Below are positions 37,016 through 48,757 of a stretch of 64,000 nucleotides of DNA, piece after piece. This DNA comes from Diphasiastrum complanatum (taxonomy: Eukaryota > Streptophyta > Lycopodiopsida > Lycopodiales > Lycopodiaceae), in assembly GCA_029204225.1 (NCBI GenBank), contig CM055099.1, positions 67,945,084 to 68,009,083 on the forward strand, read 5' to 3'. The translations under genes and the position numbers were made by a program. The notes under the pieces were generated by a model that was not told the DNA's origin, ran no database searches, and saw only the letters and a program-made list of their open reading frames with translations. Numbering within the stretch: the stretch's first letter is position 1; each line of letters begins with the position of its first letter.

Positions 37016-37600
37016 CTCTCCCTCAATGATAAAATTACATTCTTCTATTTCTAATAGAGTACGAAACCTCTCAAATTTACATCTACCTAATGACTTAGTA
37101 AAAATATCTGCCATTTGATCTTCAAATTTACAAAAAACAAGATCAATGGCTCCATCAAGAATTTTCTCTTGAACAAAATGATAGTGTATTTCGATGTGCT
37201 TGGTTCGAGCATGTAAAGCTGGATTTTTGGAAAGGTGAATGCAGCTTTTATTGTCGCAAGATATAGTAGTCGCATCCACTTGTGGTTGACCTAAATCCAC
37301 ACGCAGTTTTTGTAACCATACCGCTTCTTGTGTAGCATTGTTGATTGCTCGATATTCAGCTTTCGTCGATGATAAGTCTACTGTAGGTTGCTTTTTGCTG
37401 CTCCATGAAATTGCAGCTGTACCATAACTGAATGTATAACCACTGGTAGATCTTCTGTCATCAATATTACATGTCATCGGCATCTGTATAACCTACCAAC
37501 ATTGGCACTTCAGATTGATCATATTTCAGACCAAAATTCAATGTCCCTCGAATGTATCTGAGAATACGTTTAGCAGACTCATTTGTACATTTTACATTCA
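36965..37600 (-). pseudogene. Ty1/copia RNase H remnant
   Basis: The minus reading contains ESAKRILRYIRGTLNFGL (about 37520-37580), then [56 protein letters not shown] and [17 protein letters not shown] frameshift and stop near 37480 separate the first block from the rest. The ORF reads through the polypurine tract into the LTR before stopping at 36965. The reverse transcriptase is missing. Confidence 0.9.
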
Positions 37601-38759
37601 GTATGCTACAATGTGATAGAGTGATAGTGCGTGTTTTTCTTCCGTCTTCTTTGGTGATTGTTTATGGTGAATGCTTGATGTTGCATATCTGATTATTGAC
37701 AAGCTCGTCATACACCCACTTCTGAATTAACTGATATGCTTTGGCATTTCAGATTAGGCCATCTTAACTTCAATAGTATTCAACAAATGTCGACTCAGAA
37801 TCTAGTACAAGAAAATCATTGTGGATCATCCATGCAACATGCCACATCACAGAACATGTGATTTTTAGTCCATGCAAAAACTTCCAGAGACACAATGAAT
37901 GCATGCAATTGTATTTTACTACTTTTTTTAATTCAAAAATTGCAAAAAAACTGTCAAAACTTCCATCGATCATAACTTTATCTATCTTAACAAAATTTGA
38001 TGAAGTACGATTCTAGAGTTGGTGTCTTTTGTGAAGAGTCTGACTATTATGTCAGCAAGGTCCATATTGCTTCACACGTGCAAACAAAAATTCCAAAAAA
38101 GAAACAACTTCTGGCTACCCAAAAAAGTTATAAAGGTTGCTAAAAGCAGTATACATGAGGTCAGAGAGGTTCGCTATGAGCTAAATCAAGTAAAAATGGC
38201 CCAACCACAATGTCAATTAGATAAGATAGGTGCTGATTTGCACAAATCATCCAAAAAATCAATTCTTTGAGGTATAAGCGGGCGTTGGCAGCTCCTGCCT
38301 TGCTGCAAGTCATTCTTCTTCAGTACTCCACCAAAGAAGCAACAATGTGACTCAAATAGAACCAATACTACCTATTTTTAGTCCCTGAAATCTCAAGTCA
38401 TGAAGCGTGTCCCCCAACAAACACTAAACCCTCAAACTCAGGCCAAAAATTCGCTCTTTTAACATTTTTTTTGCTTTCCTCTACAACAAATAAATGATGG
38501 GTGATGTTGGATTCTCGATTGAAGGCTCGCCATTCCTTATTTCATTTGTTGCAAGCTAAAACCAAAGTTTTGAATAGAGGGAGAAGCTTGATTATGGGCC
38601 ATGATAACAACTTTAGGATAAATTGCAAGTGAGCTATGAAGCTTGGAGAGCATGAGTAGATAGGGGTATTATGACAAGAACTTGAGTTAGAGATGACAAT
38701 CTACGAGGATTGTGCTAGAGAAATGGGTGAAATTCCACCGTCTCTTACCTGATAAAAAT
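37601..38759. other. Unassigned intergenic sequence
   Basis: No coding or repeat signal that I can support. Confidence 0.4.
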
Positions 38760-39212
38760 CAGTAAATGGATCTTAATTATATCTATAATAGACCTATAAG
38801 AGTGATTGGCAACTTGGATTATTGATCTAGATCAAGACTAGCACTCAATACTAGCTTTACATTTACAATTCCTACACGTCCAAGCAAGAACAATCAAAAC
38901 TATGATCCCACGGCCTCACACGTGTGAAAAACAAAGAGTGTACGACCTGATAACAGAAAAAATGATTACGTTAAGTTTCCTAAGCATTCACACACTTTGA
39001 TCGTTCATAAGAGAGTGATAAACATGGATTTGCTTCCAGACAATGCTTCTCATCATTAGCTTCAAAATGGATCCAACATGGATCACATATACAAAAGTGA
39101 GAATCTCTCTCTAGACCACTTGTTGCACGTGTGGGACAGCTCATTGTGCTTATCTTATCCATTTTGGCTTAGATTCCACTAATTTGCCACATCCACCATT
39201 GGTGGCTAAATA
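38760..39212 (-). mobile_element. Partial LTR related to the copia LTR at 56976-57643
   Basis: It follows the same order of motifs as 57025-57440: AAGAGTGATTGG, CAAGCAAGAACAATCAAA, CCCACGGC.TCACACGTGTGAA, CCTAAGCATTC, GCACGTGTGGGACAGCTCAT and GCCACATC.ACCATTGGTGG. About one third of the LTR (its PPT-proximal start) is missing. No coding region adjoins it, so it is a truncated or solo LTR. It ends about 630 bp upstream of the membrane-protein start codon. Confidence 0.85.
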
Positions 39213-39839
39213 TTTGAATGAAAGAAATGGAGCCGCCTCCCATAGCAGCATTCGTGCGCCTGTTTTTCTTTTCTTCTTAATTTTCTTACATGCAGCTTCT
39301 GTTCAAAAAGTGTGCGCGAAAAAAAAATTATGAGAAAATAAAAAAAACAAAGATGCTTTCATGTCGGGGAAGGTCCGCTTATGAGGGCATTCCGCTAAGG
39401 GTATCACCGTCGGCAGAAGGCCCTTCTGGGTGGGAAAGGAGGGTCATGAATCATGATGTTTTAGTGGAGGGTAGTCAAAGGGCTTGCAAGGGCAGTTAGT
39501 TTCATCCAATTCGCATGGGCTGGCCGGTCCCATGTCGCATGTCCATCGTCATCGATCGTCGATCAAACCATAAAACACAGGAATTCCTGCCTCGTCTTCT
39601 TCCTCGGAAGCCAGCAAAAGCTCCGCCCACAACCATCCTTCATCAGCTTCCACAAAAGCCAATGCGCAATAACTACCCACCTTCTCGCTTCAATGGCTCG
39701 CGCATTCATTACTCTTCCTCTGCCTTGACACAAATTAGTGAGGAGTAGAAGAAGTGTCAAGCATCCTGGCATGGAGTAGTTGTTTTTTGTTTCTAATTTC
39801 TTTGCAAGTTTTTGCGTTTTGTTTGTTGTTTCCGGGGGA
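39213..39839. promoter_or_regulatory. 5' flank of the Tweety-like gene
   Basis: This interval must hold the promoter and 5' UTR. No TATA box is convincing. An upstream ATG at 39515 opens 77 codons ending in TAG at 39746-39748. If transcribed it would be an upstream ORF, but its composition gives no independent support for coding. Confidence 0.35.
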
Positions 39840-42800
39840 ATGGCACACCCTTGTTGGAGTAGCAGCGGCCACCATGAAACGGTAGCAATCGCTTTGTTGT
39901 TGCTGTTCCTTGGGTGTTACTGTGCACCTCCTACACTTGCTTTTTTAGAAGCCAGAGATGAGAATCCTGTTACTCAGCAAACGTTTTGGAGTGAGTTATG
40001 GAAGCATTCTTGGACTCTACATACAGGAGGAGCACAGACCAGAAGGCGATTGAAGGTAGACCTACTTTCTGGATGTTTGATGCATCATACACACTTATCA
40101 GCCATTTTGATCCTTATGTATCTCTAAGTCTATTGCTTTTAAAATATCAACCAATTGCTTCTGTGTAGGTTAGTATTTCGGGTAACGATCTGCTTAGTTA
40201 ACATTGCTCGTGTATGCCAATTCCCAATCAACATCTTGACTGCTATTAATCTCAGTTGGTGCTAAGAAATGCAGTATCATAATTAAGGTCCGTATCTTTA
40301 CGCTTGAGTTTTAAAGATCACAACATATAACAAATTTGAAATGCAAAAGAGGAAGCCCCACTCGATACAGTGAAGTTCTAAATGGTAACATGCTTTCGAC
40401 TAGTAAGCCCTGTAAAGTACATATTATAACGTGATATCAAACATGAGAGGTTTTTGTGGGGTGCAGTTGGCAAGTGCTGTTGAAACCGATGTGAATAAGG
40501 CAACCGCCATTACACCACGCAGGGACCCTCTTGCAGGATTTGAATTATTCACGGGAGGTTTTAATGTCAGCAACAGACATTACTGGAGTGTATACTCTTT
40601 GAACTACAATTTTATATCTTATGATTGCACAATTTGTATGATTTCAAGTATTCATCAATATGAGTACTAGCCATCAATCAGCAAGTATAATAAAGTAAAC
40701 TCAGCAAAAAGTTTCTCGTTTTTACGTGGAACTTGTAGGTAAGCGTACAAATCATATTTTTGAATAACCATATATCTAAGAGTTTCTAATAGGCTGTCTA
40801 GATGTCAGATTCATTTCGTGTGCTTGTCTTTCCTCGAAGGCCGCATTGTAACATTTTTTTCAGTTTCATAATGCCTTGCAAGTATCCTATGAATCGAGAT
40901 TCATCCTAGTATGAAGCGAAAGTTGAGTCGTTTTCAATCTCAATCCCAAATAACTGAGTTAGTCCAAAAATTGCTGTCTTTGGTAGGGTACAACAGTCGG
41001 TTGCATTTACAGGGGTTTGGGGATATACCCTCGCAGTCATCTGTTTCCTTTTTGGACTACTGACTCTTATGTGGCACTGCTGCTGCTGGCTTTGTGGCTA
41101 CAAAAGATCTCGCAAGAAAAGCTTCTTGGCTAAGTCTGAGATGTTCAGACATTTGCAGTTCTTCTGCGTATTTCAATTTACTGCCTGCGCATTGTGAGCA
41201 CAACCTTCTGTAGCTTTTTTTCAGTCTTCTTTCCCGTCTTCTCTCAACGCACGGAACTGTAAAGATTGCATGATGAAACTAGTCTTCGTCAAATCGTGTT
41301 GAATTTCAATAATCATCAATTATTCAGATCGCCAGGAGAATGTAATAGATATGTGTTTGTTGAATCAATATTGCAGAATAAGTGTTGCAGTCATTTACTG
41401 GGGAAATGAGAATATGGGAAAAGAATTGAAAGAAACTTCTCACCTCCTTGTTGACACTTCCAGCAAGGTGTTGAACCAAGTGGAAAGTGCACTTGGGACT
41501 GTTGATGCTGCAACTGCTCCATTAGATGATACAGACATGGTCAAGGAAATTAAAGCTGGCTGCCGACGTCTCAACTACACAGCTCACATTGTAGGCCGAA
41601 AGATTGAAACTACAAAAATTAAAATACACACAATCTCTAAGCTTGTGTAAGTGTTTATCCATACTACCCTTTGGTAAGAAGTGGTTGACCTCCTTTCAGT
41701 ACTCTTTAGGTTATCGTGACTGCTTTTCTGCTTAGTTTGCAACTCTTTTATTTTGACAGGATAATTCCTGTGAAAAAAAATTGAGGAACAATACTCCGTG
41801 GAGTTGGATTCAGCTTAAAATTGCATCATCCCGTGCGCAGGAGATTACATGTCTAAAGCATAGTAGCAATGAATCATGATTCAAACCAAATCATAAGATT
41901 TGACTAGTTTTTTTTAATGGCATCAATTTGTGAAGGATAGAGAATATTTAAAGCCAAACTTTGAATCTATCATGAAGGTTAAATTTAACTCAATATATCC
42001 CTAAGCCATGCATTTTATCCTTTTCATTTAAAAATTTGCAGTCAATTGATATTACTCTCATCTTAAATCACTTGGAGATTAATTTGAAGGTTTGAATCTT
42101 CGATTGAAACTTCTCATGTGTAATATGCTTTGATTTGAATGTAAATCTTGAAATCAGTTTTAAGACATTAGATGTTTATGGATATCTTGAACAGAGAATC
42201 CTGGTGAATGAGTATTTGATTTGAAGAGCATAACATGATTTCAAGTATGTCATCATTCACTTCAAGGGATGATATCTATTAACGTTTTTGAATGTATTTT
42301 TAAATTCACTGCGGAGTTGGAACTCTGCAGGAAACTGGCATTGACGGTGACAGCATCAGTTATGACTTTCCTGCTCTTTGCAGGACTTGGTATCTCCCGT
42401 CAAGGAAACTTATATTCTTCTTTGAAATTTCCAGTCTATGAAATTACCAATCTAAACATGACTACAGTAATAATTAAATTCGACTGTCTTTTTATGTTAT
42501 GCCAAAATGGAAAGCATGATTGTAGTGGAATATGTGATTTAGTTTTGTTATGTATTTAACTGTTCTGACTCCTGCGGTATGCTCTCTTGTTCCATGCAGT
42601 AAGTGCGTGGTGTGGTTGGCGTGAAATTCTGATGATGTGAGTATATCTAATTGTTGGATATCACATTGAAATCGTTCTGGTGACTAACACCCATATTACC
42701 TAATATTCTGTTATGGATGATCTAAGCATGGTAGAGAAGGAAGTAACAAACATGTAATTAATCTTCTTGACATGAGCAGTGGAATCTTACTCATTGTAGC

Positions 42801-43034
42801 CTAATTTATATATATTTTGCAGCCATCTTCCTAAATCCAGTATTTTGTAGAAGATCGATAATATGTTCCGTCATTATAGAGTTGGCTAGAATGCAAGATG
42901 TTTTCTAAATTGTTTATTTCTTGTTTATTCTATTACGCAATACTGAATCAAGTCATTTTGCCAGGATATTTGCATTGATGACGATTCTTCTATTTGTATC
43001 ATGGCTTTTATCAAGTGTCAGTTATGTGCTATCA

Positions 43035-43133
<99 letters not shown>

Positions 43134-44774
43134 ATTCTTGCTCCACGCAGACAAAGTATGGCCACATGTCAATAGAACTGGAAATTCAGTCTTCCATTAA
43201 ATATGGTACTGTTGCTTCATAAACATTATAAATTTTGACAGAATCCAGCAAGCATGGTTAGATCAAATTATCAAGCTTAAAAGATTGCAGTGATTTAGTA
43301 GTCAATCAAAATATAAGAGGCAATTTTTGTAAGTTTAAAGCATTCTGAATATAGTTATCGGGCAGTGTTACATATGATGCATGCCAGGCTATGCAAGACT
43401 ACGAAAAAAACCCAAAGAACTCCAGTCTTTCCAAGCTATTACCATGTCTAGATGCTAGCGAAGCTACAACAGCTTTGAATGCAGCCAGGGCAGCAATCAA
43501 AAGTCTTTTGAGTCAAACAAACACAATAATAGATCTTGTAAATTTTGAGGCACAGGTATTAGCAGCTCAAAATAACCAAAACCAGAATGTGCCCTCTTTG
43601 CCTCTCATTTGTGATCCATATGGACCTGCTCCACGCTATAAGCGGGCTCCATGCTTATCGGGAGAAAGCACCATTGAAACATTTTCTACTGTAAGTATCA
43701 TTCTCTTTGAATTCGCTGTAAAATTAATTCGTTAAAAAAAATGAGGATCTCTATGAGAATATATTCTGTATTTTGTTCTACCAAAATGGAGATAAAGCTT
43801 CCGTTCAGCTATATTAGAATTAAGTGGCAACTGCTAGGCAGCACAGGTAGCATTTGATTTCTAATAGCACAAATGCTCATAAACTTTCACATGGACATGA
43901 ATCACTTCGATAAAGATTACAGAAGTTCAATGAAAGACAGAATCTGAGAGTCAAATGTGTATGCTAATTGAAAAGAGGGTCCTCAAGTGCAACCATTAAA
44001 TTGTTTAATTGTTGGACTAAGGTTATTCCATAAAACGATCACCTTTGATTGCTAAAAGCAATTAACTCTCTGTAGTCTGGGTTAACTCATTATCACTGTG
44101 AGCAATGTTTTCTTAACAACCAGGGCTTGCAAGTTTACAAGTAGTTATGTAGAATCACAATGTGAAAGATGTGAAAACGGGACTTAAATTATTAGGCTTA
44201 TTGTACTGAATCGTTGCTATAGCTAAGCTTTAACACAGTAATAAGCCAAAAGATGCTTAGGTATGTAGCAAGAACCAGGGAGAGCTAATTGGAATATTAC
44301 TGCCATTATTATGCATAAAAGTCTAACCAAGTACTGAGTGCTTATCTTCTTTTGCATTATGTGCAGGATTTTGCACAGTACCGGTGTCGAAACGACAATC
44401 TAACATACTGCTTTTATAATAACACTCCAATACCAGACAGCATTTTTATGCTAGTTGCACAAGCTATGAATGCAACTACAAATGTATTTAGGATTCTTCC
44501 TGTTCTTTTCGACATAATGACATGCAATTTTGTAACCAGCGCATTTGAAGAAATGACTCAAAAACGCTGTGGCCCGCTGAAGACTGCTCTTACTTCATTG
44601 TGGCTAGGCTTCTCTGCAGCAGCCATATCTATGATGCCTTTGCAAGTGGTTTGGATTATCATTTTCAAAACAACTACCAAGAACAAGTTCATAACTTGGC
44701 TTATTAAACTCTTCACAACTGTTAGAGGAAAGGGAATAGAGAGGCTTTTAAGCTTAAAAGGAATCTTTTGGTAG
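39840..44774 (+). CDS. Plant Tweety-like multi-pass membrane protein, nine exons
   Basis: Exons: 39840-40055, 40467-40589, 40997-41193, 41377-41646, 42331-42389, 42600-42636, 42965-43036, 43366-43690 and 44367-44774. All introns are GT-AG, and the phases agree to give 1707 nt (568 residues). A signal peptide-like segment (AIALLLLFLGCYC) leads into a lumenal or extracellular stretch containing RRDPLAGFELFTGGFNVSNRHYWS, a family hallmark. Membrane segments: VWGYTLAVICFLFGLLTLM with a CCCWLCGY end; FFCVFQFTACALISVAVIYW across the exon 3/4 junction; LALTVTASVMTFLLFAGL; ILMMIFALMTILLFVSWLL; and a C-terminal LWLGFSAAAISMMPLQVVWI. An N-glycosylation-type NVTYDACQAM block follows the fourth segment. 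The architecture matches an uncharacterised plant transmembrane family distantly like animal Tweety homologues. Transport activity is not shown. The tiny 37-nt exon 6 rests on phase and family fit. Confidence 0.85.
43039..43131. repeat. (CT)n(CA)n compound microsatellite at a 5' splice site
   Basis: A pure CT run (43039-43100) passes into CA (43100-43131). It starts immediately after the inferred donor GT at 43037-43038 of intron 7 in the Tweety-like gene, so that the intron begins GTCTCTCT. Confidence 0.95.
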
Positions 44775-44849
44775 TAGCTATTTGTAAATTATAGTAGGTG
44801 AAGATAGTTGGTGCACTTAGAGATTAATACAAAGCAATTCCACCATTTT

Positions 44850-44853
<4 letters not shown>

Positions 44854-44887
<34 letters not shown>
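44854..44887. repeat. (CT)n tract in the 3' flank of the Tweety-like gene
   Basis: A pure CT run about 80 bp after the stop codon, probably within the 3' UTR. Confidence 0.95.
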
Positions 44888-44891
<4 letters not shown>

Positions 44892-45194
44892 GGGTCCTGA
44901 TATCCAAGCAGTATATAATTTTGAATTTGATGTGGATGTATTATAAACATAATTTTCTAGCATACACACCATCTCTTTTAATTATGCTTTTATTTGGCTG
45001 CCAAGAATGGGTAATGTCATTAGGGAAAAACCAATGTAGATGAGGTTGAAGATAATGATGCAAAGTCAACGTCATGCACAAGGTTGAAAAAAAGGTTGTC
45101 CCTACTTAACAGATGCTTTTTTGGATGTCACTTTAACTTTTCAAGACTAGGCCCCATTCCAATGGAAACTCCTTTTCTAAGCATACATTGTGTT

Positions 45195-46006
45195 GTTATG
45201 ATAGGCTTTTGACAGGCTATGACAGGCTTGGTAGATAGTAGGCGGCCTACGTGGTAAAGTCTGGTTGGCTTGCCACACAAGCCTATGTTAGACCTACATG
45301 GTTTGCCACGTGGCAAACCCTAAGCTTGCAAGACTTGCCACGTGGTAGACCTACGTGGCTTTCTACGTGGTAGCCTGCGACAAAATTGGCAGATAGTAGA
45401 TCTATGACATGCCCATGTGGCCTGCTAGACATGCTTATGGTAGTCCTACGTGGCTTACGACATGGAAAGTACCAACCCTACATGGTTTTCCACGTGGGAG
45501 GCCTATGTGGCTTGCCACGTGGTAGCTTGCGAGCCCCACCTCTTTCTCTCTCTAGGTCCACTCCACTCAAGCCTACGTAGCAGAGCCTAGTTGGCTTGCC
45601 ACACAAGCCTATGTGGCAACCTGCAACATGCTTGCATGGCAGACATGAGGGTTATGCCATGCCTATGTGGTCTGCCATGCAAGCCTATGGTAGGCCTACA
45701 TGGCTTGCCACATGTCAGCTTTCGAGCCCACCTCTCTATCTCTCTCTCTGGGTCCACTCAGGCCTACATGGCAGAGCTAAGTTGGCTTGTCGCACAAGCC
45801 AATGGTAGGCCTACATAGCTTGCCATGTGGCAAGCCTAGATGGCTTACCATGTGGCAACCTATGATAGGCTTGGTAGATAGTAGGCCTATGTGGCCTACT
45901 ACACAAGCCTATGGTAGGCCTACATGGCTTGCCACATGGCCCAAGCCTACATGGTTTTTCTCGTGGCAGGCCTACATGGCTTGCCATGTAACAACTTTCG
46001 AGCCCC

Positions 46007-46043
<37 letters not shown>

Positions 46044-46640
46044 CTTAGGCCTACGTGGCAGAGCCTGGTTGGCTTGCCACACAAGCCTATGTTAGAACTA
46101 CGTGGTTTGCCATGTTGCAAACCCCAAGCTTGCATGGCTTGCCATGGGGTATGCCTACATGGCTTGCCATGTGGCAGTCTGCGACAGGCTTGGTAGATAG
46201 CAGACCTATGACATGCCTATGTGACCTGCTACGCAAGCCTATGGTAGTCCTAAGTGGCTTTCCACGTGGCAAGTCCCAAGCCTACATGGTTTTACATGTG
46301 GCAAGCCTATGTGGCTTGCCATGTGGCAACTTTCGAGCCCTCTCTCTTTCTCTCTCTCTCTAGGTCCACTCAAGCCTACGTGGTAAAGCCTGGTTGGTTC
46401 GCCAAACAAGCCTATGGTATGCCTACATGATTTTAACCCCAAGTCTGCATAATTTGCCATGTGTCCGACCGACGTGGCTTGCCATGTGGTAGCCTGCGAC
46501 AAGCTTGGCAGATAGCAGGCCTATGACATGCATATGTGGCCTGCTACACAAGCCTATGGTAGGCCTATGTGGATTGCCACGTGGCAAACCCAAGCCTACA
46601 TGGATTGCCATGTGGCAGGCCTACATGGCAAGCCACAATG
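45195..46640. repeat. Satellite array rich in CCACGTGG-type palindromes
   Basis: About 1.45 kb is built from short variants of GGCCTACATGGCTTGCCA and TGCCACGTGGCAAG. They are arranged in higher-order units of roughly 190-340 bp. Each unit runs from a CT-rich tract through GGTCCACTCAAGCCTACG, TGGTTGGCTTGCCACACAAG and CTTGGTAGATAG-type blocks. Unit starts are visible near 45540, 45730, 46005 and 46345, with an earlier partial unit near 45240. Many core copies are CCACGTGG or CCATGTGG palindromes. All ORFs across it are repeats of MACH/GLPCGK-type peptides in every frame and are not genes. Confidence 0.85.
46010..46041. repeat. (CT)n tract inside the satellite
   Basis: An expanded CT run at the unit boundary of the satellite array. 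The other units carry only short CT runs at the same place. Confidence 0.95.
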
Positions 46641-47448
46641 AGGTGACATCCGACCACATTCGATCTTTGATTTGTGAGGGAGAGTTGTTTTCTTAAGGGG
46701 GCTCTTTATTTTTTTTGCACTCCCTCCCCTCCCCTCGAAAAAAAAAGAGGCCCCATCCCCGAGCCCCACAGAAAAGTTTTTGGTGGAGGATTTAGCCTCC
46801 CCACACATTCTTTTTTTCAGGGTGGAGGAGAGGGCTACATTCCCCCACCCCTGTCTCTCTCCATTTTTTTGGGTGGAGGGAGGTGGGCCTTGGCACAACC
46901 CCCCTTTACATTTTCCACTCTCTTGGCAACATGGAGGGGCACGCGCAATGCATCGTCTCGCAAAAAAAAAATGAAAATGAAAATAATGTTGTGCCACAAA
47001 CCACATGGAGAGGGAGGATGGGTCAGTAGATCATCAATCGCCCGCTCTGAGCATCATCCACACGTCTCAACCACAAGCCGCCACCCAAATTGCGGCCGCC
47101 CGTCAACGATGAGCTAACCCACTAGTATATATATAGATATACACCCATATACCCATGTTGAAAAGCCTCTTGCAATCTTATCAAATACCTACTTGAGAAA
47201 GGTAAGGTAATTTTGGAAGAACGCAATAGAAAATACAATTAAGGCGCAAGGATAGCACACTCAAGTAGTCTTTGTGTGTTTGACGACCAAGTAGACACTT
47301 GCAAATGTCATGCATAAGATGGAAAAAGAATTGTATTGCACTATAACTCAATCGTTGCACTATATATTGGGATATTTGTACATTGTATGGAACTATCATT
47401 TGAAAAGAATAGCGTGAGGATGCTCCTCTTCTATCTTGCCTATCTCAA
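46641..47448. other. Unassigned sequence after the satellite
   Basis: A low-complexity, C/T- and G-rich stretch (46690-46960) without a credible ORF, followed by ordinary AT-rich sequence. Confidence 0.4.
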
Positions 47449-47484
47449 AAACCATGTTTTGAAATGAATGTTGTCATTTAATCT

Positions 47485-47545
<61 letters not shown>

Positions 47546-47605
47546 CATGTTTTGAAATGAATGTTGCCATTTAATCTATTGAGAGAGAGAGAGAGAGAGA
47601 GAGAG
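47449..47605. repeat. Tandem duplication with two (GA)n tracts
   Basis: AACCATGTTTTGAAATGAAT.. up to TCTATTGAGAG occurs twice, from about 47449 and from 47543. Each copy ends in a GA run (47488-47542 and 47580-47605). The flanks differ at one base, so the duplication is recent. Confidence 0.95.
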
Positions 47606-48304
47606 GTGAAGCGAAATATCCTTATATAAGTCAACAATACATCATCTTGAAAGTGATATTGAAACCCTAAACAACATGGGACAAAAAGAATGCAAAGAAA
47701 TGGAGCTCAAGAATCAAACCTGCCAAAAATTGCAACATCCATCATCAAACATCCATCACACAATACATCATGTAAACATTTGAATATAAGTGTACAACAT
47801 TGAAAAGTAAAATCAAACAATCGTTGTTGATTAGCACAATCAAAGAATCGTTTTTTTTTTCTGGGTCTGATTCTTTCCAATTCAAACAAACGATTCATTG
47901 ACGAATCATGGTTCACAAAAACACTCCACAACATTAACTCTCCCTTGGTGAAACTCTTTTATCTCAAAAATTGTAAGAAGAAAACGGTTACTCGTGCCGT
48001 TTTTGTAAAAATAATCCAAGTCCCAGCTCATTTGAATTGTGATTTGTCAATACTGCATCTAGGGAACGTTCTTACTGGACCTCCATGGGAATTTCTTCCT
48101 TGCTGAAACTGATTTATAGTTGTCTTAGATAGTCTTGATATTGAAATGTATAAAATTTTTGCTTGAACAAAGCAGCTGACGTCAGCTGATCAAGACCACA
48201 ACACTCTTACCACAGCTAAATTTCAATGAAGCCATAAGTACTCTTATAATAATCACATGATCATTTCTTTTATGGCCAACGGATAGCAATTATACTAACA
48301 GCTC

Positions 48305-48587
48305 TTATGAGTAACTAGGCATCACATTAAAGAAATGATAGATTTCCTCTTTGTCTAATACAGCAACTTCAGTATCACACACAGAACAATGGACAGATTT
48401 AAAAATGTCCCTCTCATCAAAAAGACTATCTCCAGAAATTTCTTCAACCTTGTATTTTAATTTCTGGCCGTTTCTGTCACAGTTCCGTTTTCTCTTGTTT
48501 TGAGCTGGAAAATGTAATCTTTCATTTTCTGAAACTTTGCAATTTCTGACAAACATTGCCCTATACTGTGTCTCGTATATTTCATGC
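48305..48587 (-). CDS. EAPP: E2F-associated phosphoprotein homologue (EAPP), last coding exon
   Basis: The exon starts after a TTGGGTGCAG acceptor (AG at 48588-48589) and ends at the stop 48305-48307. It encodes HEIYETQYRAMFVRNC, a Lys/Arg-rich NKRKRNCDRNGQKLKYK segment, and the closing HCSVCDTEVAVLDKEEIYHFFNVMPS. That is the conserved C-terminus of EAPP proteins. The single first base completes the Arg codon left open by the exon at 62804-62994, so the two exons join in phase as CIDCQR-HEIYETQY. EAPP in animals is a nuclear protein that associates with E2F transcription factors. The plant protein is largely uncharacterised. Cys pairs in CPAC, CIDC and CSVC suggest a metal-binding fold. Confidence 0.88.
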
Positions 48588-48757
48588 CTGCACCCAATAC
48601 ATTATGATCTCAAGATCTTTTGCACAGCCATGTTGCAATTTCTTACACGGAAAAGTTCAAAGATAAAGCTCTATATTAAGATCAATGAAAAGCCCACAAG
48701 CCTTGGTATATGATGTGTGTCGTTAACAGAAATAAGGCTGTATTGCTTTGCTTAGAT

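Noticed and set aside
39515..39748. 77-codon ORF upstream of the Tweety-like gene
   Set aside because: Composition gives no coding support and it lies in the probable 5' UTR. Kept only as a possible upstream ORF.
41759..41785. Alternative exon 5 acceptor (TTTTGACAG) in the Tweety-like gene
   Set aside because: It would add VIIPVKKN and then a stop. The acceptor at 42330 keeps phase and gives a membrane segment expected for the family.
45386..46696. Series of 60-100 codon ORFs with MACH, GLPCGK and RPTW words
   Set aside because: Every frame of the satellite gives similar repeated peptides. There is no unique sequence and no start or stop conservation.
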